Origin: CBDUBU01 sp965365465
GTDB lineage: Bacteria > Bacteroidota > Rhodothermia > Rhodothermales > DASSAV01
Assembly: GCA_965365465.1 (NCBI GenBank)
Contig: CBDUBU010000006.1
Location: 1 to 36,453, forward strand
Reading direction: 5' to 3'
Length of the DNA: 36,453 bases
Part shown: piece by piece, positions 15,901 to 22,515 of the stretch
Layout: every line of letters begins with the position of its first letter
Numbering within the stretch: the stretch's first letter is position 1
Program-made: the position numbers and the translations under genes
Notes under the pieces: model-generated
What the model saw: the letters and a program-made list of their open reading frames with translations, nothing else
Database searches by the model: none
Told to the model about the DNA's origin: nothing

Positions 15901-16851
15901 GACCGATGCAGAGGTTTCGAGGATGTTGTCGCCTGAACGCTTTTTGACGTTCAAGCTGATGACCGGCAGGGTTTCGATCTCGCCTTCCGGAAGCTTGACA
16001 AGGTTTCCCTCTTCGTCCTCTGTCTGGAAAACTTTCAATCGTGCATAGGAAGCGCGCTCCTTGAACCCATAAACGACGTTGGCTACATCCCGGATATAGA
16101 TGGGTTTGCCGCCGGGCGCTTTGACGACCACGTTCTCAATCTCGGCAGGGTCATCGAACTCCCCGTCAACCCGCAGCAAGTAGTTCATCCGGTCAACGTC
16201 TACCGAGCCGCCGGGAATATTGGTGTTTTCCTTCTGCACGGCCTCGATAACGTCAGTGAACCCGAGGTTGTAACCCTGGAGGGCATTGAGGTTGACATTG
16301 ACCTGCACTTCGCGCTCAAGCCCGCCTACCAGGTCTACCTCCAGCACACTTGGGATAGCTTCCAGGTCATCCTGTAAATCTTCAGCTACTTCCTTCAGGC
16401 GCGCCAGTGAGTAGTCAGCCGCCAGGTTGATGGTTATAATGGGAAATTCCTGAATGTTGATCTCATTGACCATCGGCTCTTCGACATCGCTGGGTATCTT
16501 GGCTTTCGCCAGGTCAACTTTGTCACGCACTTTCTGGAAAGCCTCGTCCATCGAGACAGTAGGGTCAAACTCGATGACGACCGTAGATACACCCTCCGTA
16601 GAGGTGGAGCGTATCTCCTTGATGCCGTTTACACTCTGAACTTCCCTCTCGATGGGCTGGGTAAGCAGCGACTCGATGTCGTCCGGACTTGCGCCCGGAT
16701 ACAACGTCGTGACGACGATATTCGGAATCTCAATCGAAGGTGATGATTCCTTGGGGATGGTTATATAGCTTATCAGTCCGCCTATGATCAGGATGACCGT
16801 CAGCACGACAATGCTGGTGCGGTACTTGATCGCTACGTTCGTAATCTTCAT
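12919..16851 (-). CDS. RND efflux pump inner-membrane subunit with extra membrane block
   Basis: This 1310-residue protein belongs to the AcrB/HAE1 group of proton-driven RND exporters. TM1 is at about 10-31, the first porter loop at 35-345, TM2-6 at about 352-505, and the second loop follows TM7 near 733-748. GMLVDNAIVIVEN (411-423) carries the TM4 Asp 415 of the proton relay; TM10 has GIVVNNGIVLIDY. Family members have about 1020-1060 residues. The excess lies between TM6 and TM7, residues about 515-725, with two hydrophobic segments (518-535, 538-555), an amphipathic stretch, then about four more (601-625, 627-648, 661-683, 688-711). The C-terminal tail (1260-1310) is polar and acidic. CAGGAG lies just upstream of the ATG. 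It is the last gene of the tetR-tolC-adaptor-pump operon. Confidence 0.93.
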   Translation of the reverse strand: MKITNVAIKYRTSIVVLTVILIIGGLISYITIPKESSPSIEIPNIVVTTLYPGASPDDIESLLTQPIEREVQSVNGIKEIRSTSTEGVSTVVIEFDPTVSMDEAFQKVRDKVDLAKAKIPSDVEEPMVNEINIQEFPIITINLAADYSLARLKEVAEDLQDDLEAIPSVLEVDLVGGLEREVQVNVNLNALQGYNLGFTDVIEAVQKENTNIPGGSVDVDRMNYLLRVDGEFDDPAEIENVVVKAPGGKPIYIRDVANVVYGFKERASYARLKVFQTEDEEGNLVKLPEGEIETLPVISLNVKKRSGDNILETSASVEETLAAFPLPSGTRAVITGDQSVFVEQMVEDLENNIISGLIFVIAVLLFFLGVRTSVLVGIAIPLSMFVSFIVFQVLGYTLNFIILFSLIIALGMLVDNAIVIVENIFRYRQEGYSRFEAARLGTAEVGGAVVASTATTVAAFAPMMFWPGIIGEFMSFMPLTLIVTLSCSLFVAIIINPVITGIFVKLDSEGRTQLTKPARIGVAVIILVLGLVLAFANWKTLVVLAIAAPLLYFLHTRLFKRIGDRFVESGLPTIIEKYRSFLQWMLERDYNVKRPYLRNTFALGAFTVGVILAIAGGIISALAGQMAGMILIVPGGILAVVGLIGILAHTLESIYLGGKVSVRAGLIFGGVMLALLSLMYLSPREVAISTIIELMLLPGVVIVVGFLGMLFNRRERLILTDNRARLLTGSLGFLIAIIIMFQIAPTGVEFFPQTDPSLVQIKVEASLGTNIDASNRIAQTVQERIDKMLDENPESKANLKNMLINVGVGGDMFFGGGAAGPERTTFTLNLVDYKDRAEPSPVTLAKLRQELEGIPGVEIEFSQEDMGPPTGEPVNIEISGDNFDEIVRIAEEIKQNLIRASESGEIPGLVDVANNLNTGRPEYKVKINRERAARFGLSTTMIASTIRSAINGTEAGKYRTGEDEYDITVRLNESERQSLESLRNLTILYEGQQIPLVAVADFEVSGGLGSITRLDLSRVATVTGDVAQGYNSADVLANVQKYLSDYQENIPPGYTLNYTGENEEQQESFGFLTTALLIGVMLIFLIMVAQFNNVSAPFIIMVGVGLSMVGVLLGLIITRTPFGLFTFIGIISLAGIVVNNGIVLIDYTMQLRQRGMEKMAAVIEAGATRLRPVLLTALTTVIGLIPLTFGINVDFVGLLTDFQPNFQFGSEQTQFWGPMGTAIISGLTFGTFLTLVIIPVMYSSFDSVSLRLGHVFGRKQSDGAETMVYSTTNGDAGIKPVAQNGANGRDRVSGDGAGEEELDEETRLRR

Positions 16852-16975
16852 AGTATGCTCCTGGAATCAGGGCGCCAGACGGCTAATCGTAAGGCGTTTC
16901 CACGTTTTTATGCAGAGAGATCCGGATCTTGAGGCCATGCAAGGCGCTCCCACGTTGGTTCTCTCTTTGAGCTTG

Positions 16976-18169
16976 TCAGGCGCCTGGGTTCGACGCGTCC
17001 TCCTGACCGGCAGCAGGCTCTACCGTTTCAGCGTTCCGATGTTGTTCCACTACCTGAACCGCGTCTCCCCGCGTCACGTTGGTCTGGCCTATGACGACCA
17101 CTTCATCGCCTGCCGAAACGCCGGACAGAACAACAACCTGTCCTCCGGATGATGGGCCCGGCACGACGGTTCGTGGAGAAACCGTAGCCGTCGTATCTGT
17201 ACGCTCGACTACGTACACGCTGGCGCCGTCCTCGTCCCGAATAATGGCTGCCTGGGGGACAACGACCACATCGTTCAGCTTCTCGCGCACTACATAGAGC
17301 TGGGTTACCATCTGTGGTTTCATTTCGCGGTTACTGTTGTCCAGCTTGACTTCTATGGGGAAGGTGCGGTTGTCGGGGTTGATGGTGCTTCCTACGAAAG
17401 TAACCTTTCCGATGCGACGTTCTCCGCCGTAAGCCTGAAAGCCAACCTGGACGGGCGTGCCGGGCCTTATATCCCCGGCATAACGCTCCGGAACCCCTGC
17501 CGTTACCTTGACGCTGCTTGTGTTTACCACACGCGCAATGGGGGAACCTGGCATCACCTGTTCGCCTTGTTCTACCAGCCTTTCTTCAACGATCCCTGCG
17601 AAAGGTGTGGTTACCCGTGTGTTTGCCAGTTGTTCTTTTGCCTGGGACAGGGCGGCGCGGGTCTGGCTGAGCTGCGCCCGCGCCTGGCTAAACTGCGCCC
17701 GTGCTCCCTCGAACTCGATGGCGCTGATGATGGAGTCTTGATACAAGGGTTGCTGGCGGTTGAAATTGTCCTCTGAGAGCGCGAATTGAGCTTCAGCTGA
17801 TTCAACCATAGCCTCTGCCTGTTCCACGGCCGCCTGGGCAAGGGTAGGGTCAAGTTGCGCCACTATTTCTCCACTACGGACAAACTGTCCGAGTGCGGCC
17901 AGTCGAACGACCGTTCCGGCGCTCTGCGCGGAAAGAACAGCGTCATCAATGGCCTCAACCGTACCGGTAATCTCAATCACATCTTCAAAGCTGGCCGGGG
18001 TCAGAACCAGTGTTTCCACGCTGGTCGTACGTTTGGAAGGCGCATTTTCGTCTTCGCCGTTGCTTGCTCCGTCTGCGTCGGTGCAACCCGGTGCTGCAAG
18101 CAGAAAGGCCAGCAGACCTAACAGGGCAGGAAAGAAAAAGGTGTATTTATAAAGCTTGTTCATAATCAT
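16976..18169 (-). CDS. RND efflux periplasmic adaptor (membrane fusion protein), lipoprotein
   Basis: The 397-residue adaptor links the RND pump to the TolC channel. A signal peptide ends in LLAAPGC with Cys 29 as the lipidation site, as in AcrA-like adaptors. The order is beta-barrel strand and half lipoyl domain (VLSAQSAGTVVRLAALGQFVRSG), long alpha-helical hairpin (about 115-195, with repeated AQ/SQAR heptads), second half lipoyl (TRVTTPFAGIVEERLVEQGEQV), then barrel and membrane-proximal domains. Start is ATG 18169 or ATG 18163. It lies 32 bases after tolC and 124 bases before the pump gene. The C-terminal 25 residues are low in complexity. Drug range cannot be read from sequence. Confidence 0.94.
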   Translation of the reverse strand: MIMNKLYKYTFFFPALLGLLAFLLAAPGCTDADGASNGEDENAPSKRTTSVETLVLTPASFEDVIEITGTVEAIDDAVLSAQSAGTVVRLAALGQFVRSGEIVAQLDPTLAQAAVEQAEAMVESAEAQFALSEDNFNRQQPLYQDSIISAIEFEGARAQFSQARAQLSQTRAALSQAKEQLANTRVTTPFAGIVEERLVEQGEQVMPGSPIARVVNTSSVKVTAGVPERYAGDIRPGTPVQVGFQAYGGERRIGKVTFVGSTINPDNRTFPIEVKLDNSNREMKPQMVTQLYVVREKLNDVVVVPQAAIIRDEDGASVYVVERTDTTATVSPRTVVPGPSSGGQVVVLSGVSAGDEVVVIGQTNVTRGDAVQVVEQHRNAETVEPAAGQEDASNPGA

Positions 18170-18201
18170 AGTCGATTGGGTGATGCTGCAAGGGGGAATC
18201 C

Positions 18202-19839
18202 CTAATTGCTCGTCAGGCGAAGGTTGTTCGGATCAGCCATCGGCACGCCAATGGCAGTCTCAAAGGAGCCTCGTGCCACTAGGTAATCATAGACTGCCTG
18301 GAGGTAATTGAGCCGGCTCTGATCCAACTGTTCGGATGCATTGCGTTCTTCCAGTTGCGTGGCCACGCCTTCACTGAGTCGTGCCTGGGCGTATTGATAA
18401 TTGAGTTCAGCGCGGCTGACATTCTGTTTCTGGCTGTCGATCCGTTGCTGCGCCGCTTGCAAGTTGCGGAGCGCACTTCTGACCTCAAGACGGACATTCT
18501 GCACTTTTTGCTCGTACTCGATACGCGCTCTGTCCACGGCAATCTGCCGCTGCTGCACCTGCGACGAGGTTTGGAACCCGTTGAAAATATTCCAGCTTAA
18601 CCGAAGGCCGACGCCTACTGAAGGATTCCAGTAACTCTGACTGAAAAAGCCGTTGGTCTGCTGGGAAAAGGAGAATGGGTCCGAGGGGTCGGAAACCGTG
18701 AACGTGCGGTTACTCGGCACGTTGCCTATGTAATTCAGGTTGGCAAACGCGCTCACGCTGGGGTAATACTGCGCCCGTGTGAGTTTTTTGTCGATCTGCC
18801 GCAGATCAATGGCAAGCTGCGCCTGATCTATATCCGGGCGGCGACGCAGGGCAATCTCTGTAGCATCCTCTGCGGAAATGCTCAGAAACGCGCCCTGGTC
18901 ATCTGCTTGCAGCGCCCCCCTGAGTCGAACAGGCTGTTCAACCGGAATGCCGAGCGTCATCTTCAGGTTGTCTACGGCAAGAGAAGCCTGGTTCTGCAAC
19001 TGCACGAGTTGGGTCTCCAGATTAGCCAGTTCAACCTCCGTGCTCAGGCGCTCAAACTTCGGGGTTACCCCCTGCACCACGCGCTTGCTGACCTCCTCCA
19101 TCGTCTGACGGGTCCGCACGACGCTCTGGGTAGAAACCTGTGCCTGTTCGTCTGCCAGAAGCGCCTGGTAAAATGCCTGACGCACCTGATCTATGAGCAC
19201 TTGTTCCTGCCGGTCAGCCCCAAGCTGGTTGATCTGCTTCAAACGCTCTGCTCCTGAAATGGCGGCAAAGGCGGCCTGGTTGAACAGGGTCTGTTCAATG
19301 CTGATGCCGCTGGTGAACTGGTTGGGCACTGCAAATGGGTTGTCTCCTTCTCCGGAAAGCGATATTCCTGCGTTGCTCATGCCTTCCTGACGGCGCTGTT
19401 GGAATTCATCGAACGAGAGCGGGTCGGTAGACGGGTCTGCGTCCGTTCTGGCTTGCTCGTTGTAGGAGAGCCAGTCGATGAATCCAAAGGATTGAAACAG
19501 GCCGCCCGCTGCGCTGCCGGAGAAGGGGTTGGCGCTTTTCAGGTTTCGGGTGTAGCTCGATGAAGCGTTAACCTGGGGAAGGACCTGTCCCCACGCCTCC
19601 CTGACCTGCGCCGAAGCATTCTGCACGTCGAGACGAATGTTCTGCAACGCATAGTTGCTCACGAGTGCAATCTGTATGGCTTCATCTACGGTTAGCGTCA
19701 GGGGCTGGGTGGAGGTTTCGTCAGGGGCGAGGACCACCTGCGCCTCGCTTTGCCTCGGTCCTGCGAAAACCAGGAGCAGCATGAATGCCAGAATCGCCGG
19801 AAATCTGTTTCCAGATCTATATATGTTCGCCATAGTCAT
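18202..19839 (-). CDS. TolC-family outer membrane efflux channel
   Basis: This 545-residue protein begins with a signal peptide (cleavage near SEAQ, residues 31-34) and contains two related halves of the OEP family, each with long coiled helices and strands of the trimeric barrel. Typical stretches are LTVDEAIQIALVSNYALQNIRLDVQNA near the start, and its second-half counterpart with RRPDIDQAQLAIDLRQIDKKLTRAQYYPSV. It provides the outer-membrane exit for the RND pump and adaptor encoded downstream. Start ATG 19839 or 19833. Only 14 bases separate it from the tetR stop, so they are co-transcribed. A long loop with Phe, Ser and Gln (about residues 100-180) is not seen in short members. Confidence 0.93.
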   Translation of the reverse strand: MTMANIYRSGNRFPAILAFMLLLVFAGPRQSEAQVVLAPDETSTQPLTLTVDEAIQIALVSNYALQNIRLDVQNASAQVREAWGQVLPQVNASSSYTRNLKSANPFSGSAAGGLFQSFGFIDWLSYNEQARTDADPSTDPLSFDEFQQRRQEGMSNAGISLSGEGDNPFAVPNQFTSGISIEQTLFNQAAFAAISGAERLKQINQLGADRQEQVLIDQVRQAFYQALLADEQAQVSTQSVVRTRQTMEEVSKRVVQGVTPKFERLSTEVELANLETQLVQLQNQASLAVDNLKMTLGIPVEQPVRLRGALQADDQGAFLSISAEDATEIALRRRPDIDQAQLAIDLRQIDKKLTRAQYYPSVSAFANLNYIGNVPSNRTFTVSDPSDPFSFSQQTNGFFSQSYWNPSVGVGLRLSWNIFNGFQTSSQVQQRQIAVDRARIEYEQKVQNVRLEVRSALRNLQAAQQRIDSQKQNVSRAELNYQYAQARLSEGVATQLEERNASEQLDQSRLNYLQAVYDYLVARGSFETAIGVPMADPNNLRLTSN

Positions 19840-19853
19840 GAGAGAGTACGCTA

Positions 19854-20537
19854 TTAATTGTTCGCAGACGGGCGCTGGTCCGGGAGAGACAGTAGACCAT
19901 CAAAAAGCAGGGTGGTCAGGAAGTCGGCGGTCGTTTGCGGGCTGTCAACGGTAGTGTTTTTTTTCTGCTTGCTGTAGCATTCCAGGGAGAGGTGAGCCTG
20001 TATCCCCGTGATGTTTCCCAGTATCGCGTAGGCCACAGCGTCCACCGGAAGCGGCCTGAGTTCGCCGTCCTGCATGGCCTGTTTGATAGGCCCCATCAGC
20101 GCGCTTCCGATGCGTTCACGTTGCTGCTTGAAATAAGCCGCCTGTTCCAGGTTCTCGCTGAAGACCATACGCTGCGCCACCTTCATTGTGAGCATGAAAT
20201 CATCTTCCCTTTCGAGAAAGAATGAAAAGATGGTCTGAAAAAAGTTGTGGAATGAAGCTCGAATCGATTGACCGGCCATGCGCTCCGGATGCAAGGTTGA
20301 TTCGATCAGCGTATGCATGTCGTCGTACAATTCATCGAAAATGGCAAAGAGGATTTCCTCTTTGCCTCCCTCGAAGTAGTTGTAGAGCGTACCTTTCCCA
20401 AACTCTGCACGCTGGGCTATCTCGTCCAGCGTCGCATGGGTATATCCTTTCTCGGCAAAAACAGCACGCGCAGCCTGCAGCATCTCCTGCCTGCGCATTT
20501 GCCGTTCGCGTTCGCGCCTGGGGAGTACATCTTCCAT
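19854..20537 (-). CDS. TetR/AcrR-family repressor of the efflux operon
   Basis: This 227-residue protein has the TetR N-terminal helix-turn-helix (about residues 16-64): RRQEMLQAARAVFAEKGY, then TLDEIAQRAEFGKGTLYNYF. The rest is the all-helical ligand-binding and dimerisation domain. It heads the operon tetR-tolC-adaptor-pump and probably represses it and itself, with release by a pump substrate; ligand unknown. Two TGAC-N6-GTCA palindromes lie 41-73 bases upstream and are the likely operators. The ATG at 20537 has a weak ribosome binding site. Family and genetic location are clear; control of the operon is an inference from position and the operator candidates. Confidence 0.93.
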   Translation of the reverse strand: MEDVLPRRERERQMRRQEMLQAARAVFAEKGYTHATLDEIAQRAEFGKGTLYNYFEGGKEEILFAIFDELYDDMHTLIESTLHPERMAGQSIRASFHNFFQTIFSFFLEREDDFMLTMKVAQRMVFSENLEQAAYFKQQRERIGSALMGPIKQAMQDGELRPLPVDAVAYAILGNITGIQAHLSLECYSKQKKNTTVDSPQTTADFLTTLLFDGLLSLPDQRPSANN

Positions 20538-20577
20538 CGGTATCGGGCTTAATCTCAGTGTTTGGAGATATATGACC

Positions 20578-20610
20578 TGACTGATCGGTCACATATTGAC
20601 CAGTACGTCA
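20578..20610. promoter_or_regulatory. Double palindromic operator candidate for the TetR protein
   Basis: Two 14-base palindromes of the same form, TGAC-N6-GTCA, lie at 20578-20591 and 20597-20610; the second extends to TTGAC-N6-GTCAA (20596-20611). Their centres are 19 bases apart, about two helical turns on the same face. They sit just upstream of tetR, and TetR-family operators often have this TGAC/GTCA pattern. Confidence 0.6.
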
Positions 20611-20816
20611 AACACTGACTGTTGATTCACCCGATGTGTTAAGAAAGTGTGAAGATCGGAGAGGAGTGTAACAAGGATTCGGGTTTTTGGACCTGTTGGG
20701 GCGATTACGAGAGATGAAGAAAAAAGTTGGGATTGATCGGGCAAAAAAGTCAGGAAAAACGTCTTTTGGGGCGCCCGGCAGGAGTGTGTTTCAGCGTGAT
20801 CTGCAATAGACCGCAC

Positions 20817-20874
20817 GAGACGCTGTCTCTCGCTTCCTGACGGCATCCGTCATCTGAAGCGAGCGCAGCGTCTC
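20817..20874. repeat. Long three-tier inverted repeat (hairpin)
   Basis: Three nested stems form one hairpin of 58 bases: GAGACGCTG (20817-20825) with CAGCGTCTC (20866-20874), CGCTTC (20831-20836) with GAAGCG (20856-20861), and TGACGG (20838-20843) with CCGTCA (20847-20852) around the loop CAT. No T-run follows on either side, so it is not a standard terminator. It resembles REP-type palindromic elements dispersed in intergenic DNA of many bacteria. Confidence 0.75.
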
Positions 20875-20913
20875 ATGCCGAGGTTCATTGGACGTGACAA
20901 GCCGGGGAAGCAG

Positions 20914-21051
20914 CGCTCCGGCAGAGAATACCCCCTTGCGGAAGCGACTGTAAGGCAACAGGCATAGATCCTTAGCGCGGGCGCTCAGGATGCCGCAAAG
21001 ATTAGGGATGCAGCGATCCCTGACCTGCGTCATGCTTCACTTGCCGGAGCG
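20914..21051. repeat. Distant 10-base inverted repeat enclosing a smaller hairpin
   Basis: CGCTCCGGCA at 20914-20923 is the exact reverse complement of TGCCGGAGCG at 21042-21051. Between them, AGGGAT at 21004-21009 pairs with ATCCCT at 21016-21021. Together with the hairpin at 20817-20874 this makes a compact structured block of about 235 bases. Confidence 0.5.
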
Positions 21052-21107
21052 TTTCTTATAAGGCGTTCTCCAATGCAGGCCGGGCAGGCTCTTCCATATT
21101 GTGTGTC

Positions 21108-22184
21108 CTAAATGTAGTCCTCTAGTTGATGTGCGTGCAGATAGTCCACAACGTTCTTCACCTGTTGTGCGCTATCGCGGTGGCAGATCAGAATGGCATC
21201 TTTGGTGTCTACAACAACAGCGTCGTGCATACCTACCAGAACGACGAGCCGATCTTCAGCCTGAACAAAACACCTGCTCGCGTTGTGCATGATGACATTG
21301 CCATGCAGGAAATTGCCGAGTTTGTCTTTCTCGGCAAGCTTGTAGACAGCCCGCCAGTCCCCCACGTCGTTCCATTCGAAAGCGCCTGGAACTACATATA
21401 CCCTGTTGGCGCGTTCCATGACCCCGAAGTCAATAGAAATCCGGGGACTGTTCTGAAAGGCGCGATGGACGGTTTCAGCCTCTCGTTCGGTGTCGGCATC
21501 TTTCAGCAGCGGTAAGAAAGCCTCGTAGGCTTCGGGAAGATGGCGTTCGACCTGTTCCAGAATGGTATCGGCCCGCCAGATGAACATTCCGCTATTCCAG
21601 AGGAAGTCTCCGGAGTCCAGAAAGCGCTCTGCCGTGGCAAGGTCAGGTTTTTCAGCAAAGGTGAGCACCGGGTAAGCGCGGAGTTCGTCATGCGCCGAAT
21701 AGGTCGGCCCATCATACTGAACATATCCGTAGCCCGTCTCCGGATGAGTAGGATTGATGCCGATGGTAACCAGGGAACCAGGTTCCTGGGCCTTCTCGAT
21801 GGCAACGCGAAGCACCTCCTGAAATTGCTTTACGTTCCGGATCACATGATCGGCAGGCAGCACGATCATGGTGGCATCGGGGTCGCGTGCAAGCAACTTT
21901 ACGGCTGCATAGGTGATGCAGGGAGCCGTATTCCGGCTAATGGGTTCTGCGAGTATGTTCTCGGGAGGGACCGAAGGGAGTTGTTCTTTCGTCTGTTCCA
22001 CGTAACGGCTATGGGTCACGATGAAGCACCGTTCGGGCGGTACGACGCCCTGTAGCCGCGCTACCGTGTTCTGGATAAGCGTTGCATCGCCGAACACATT
22101 CAGGAATTGTTTGGGGCGCTTGTGTCTGCTCTGCGGCCAGAACCGGCTTCCTATTCCTCCTGCCATAATGACTGCGTAGATCAT
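21108..22184 (-). CDS. manC: Mannose-1-phosphate guanylyltransferase
   Basis: The 358-residue enzyme makes GDP-mannose from mannose 1-phosphate and GTP, feeding LPS, exopolysaccharide or compatible-solute synthesis. The nucleotide-binding signature MAGGIGSRFWPQSR is at residues 7-20, followed by KQFLNVFG, the PADHVI metal-binding region (near 108), and LTFAEKP, the family FxEKP motif. The IDFGVMERA segment and FEWNDVGDW are also typical. It lacks the C-terminal phosphomannose isomerase domain of bifunctional ManC proteins. The ATG follows a purine-rich AGAGAAGGA. It is divergent from mltD and stands alone; no other GDP-sugar genes are in the window. Confidence 0.94.
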   Translation of the reverse strand: MIYAVIMAGGIGSRFWPQSRHKRPKQFLNVFGDATLIQNTVARLQGVVPPERCFIVTHSRYVEQTKEQLPSVPPENILAEPISRNTAPCITYAAVKLLARDPDATMIVLPADHVIRNVKQFQEVLRVAIEKAQEPGSLVTIGINPTHPETGYGYVQYDGPTYSAHDELRAYPVLTFAEKPDLATAERFLDSGDFLWNSGMFIWRADTILEQVERHLPEAYEAFLPLLKDADTEREAETVHRAFQNSPRISIDFGVMERANRVYVVPGAFEWNDVGDWRAVYKLAEKDKLGNFLHGNVIMHNASRCFVQAEDRLVVLVGMHDAVVVDTKDAILICHRDSAQQVKNVVDYLHAHQLEDYI

Positions 22185-22515
22185 TCCTTCTCTTACTCCG
22201 TCTTATGTACCGATATATAGATGAATTGAACAAGGTAGGTCATCTGCGAATAAGAAGCAGACCGACGTTGCTGCAAGTTATGCGGGTTAGGAAACGATCG
22301 TTATGGCCAAAAGGAGCCCCCTTCTGTAGTTTCCGGTGAACAATACAGCCGGGATGCATGTCCGGCGACGGCAGCCCGGCGTTGAAAAATCAACGTGGTA
22401 AGCGCTCTTTTAATAATTATTTGGGTATAAGGCGCGGGAATGCTGCCAGGTTTCGGCGTGCATTTTGAGGCAGAACACATGATTCGCGTACGTTTGGCTT
22501 AAAAAATCGGTCGTC
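22185..22515. other. Gene-free divergent intergenic region
   Basis: These 331 bases lie between manC (minus) and mltD (plus). They contain the mltD promoter candidate at 22465-22496 and a small perfect hairpin, CGTTG-AAAAAT-CAACG at 22380-22395. I found no tRNA, open frame or exact promoter motif for manC. Confidence 0.55.
22465..22496 (+). promoter_or_regulatory. Bacteroidota-type promoter candidate for mltD
   Basis: TTG at 22465-22467, then 21 bases, then TACGTTTG at 22489-22496, an exact TAnnTTTG. The spacing equals that of the STAS promoter candidate. Transcription would start near 22503, leaving a leader of about 13 bases. Confidence 0.5.

Larger units (their letters stand above)
20611..21107. 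other. Gene-free intergenic region with dense inverted repeats
   Basis: About 500 bases without a credible gene separate tetR from the 3-prime end of manC. The left part (20611-20816) is relatively AT-rich and probably holds the efflux promoter region. The right part (20817-21051) has several nested inverted repeats, listed separately. Short minus-strand open frames here (20589-20846, 20791-21033) follow the repeats and lack family features. Confidence 0.6.

Noticed and set aside
20589..21033. Short minus-strand open frames in the repeat-rich gap
   Set aside because: Their reading follows inverted repeats and operator DNA; no start site or motif supports translation.
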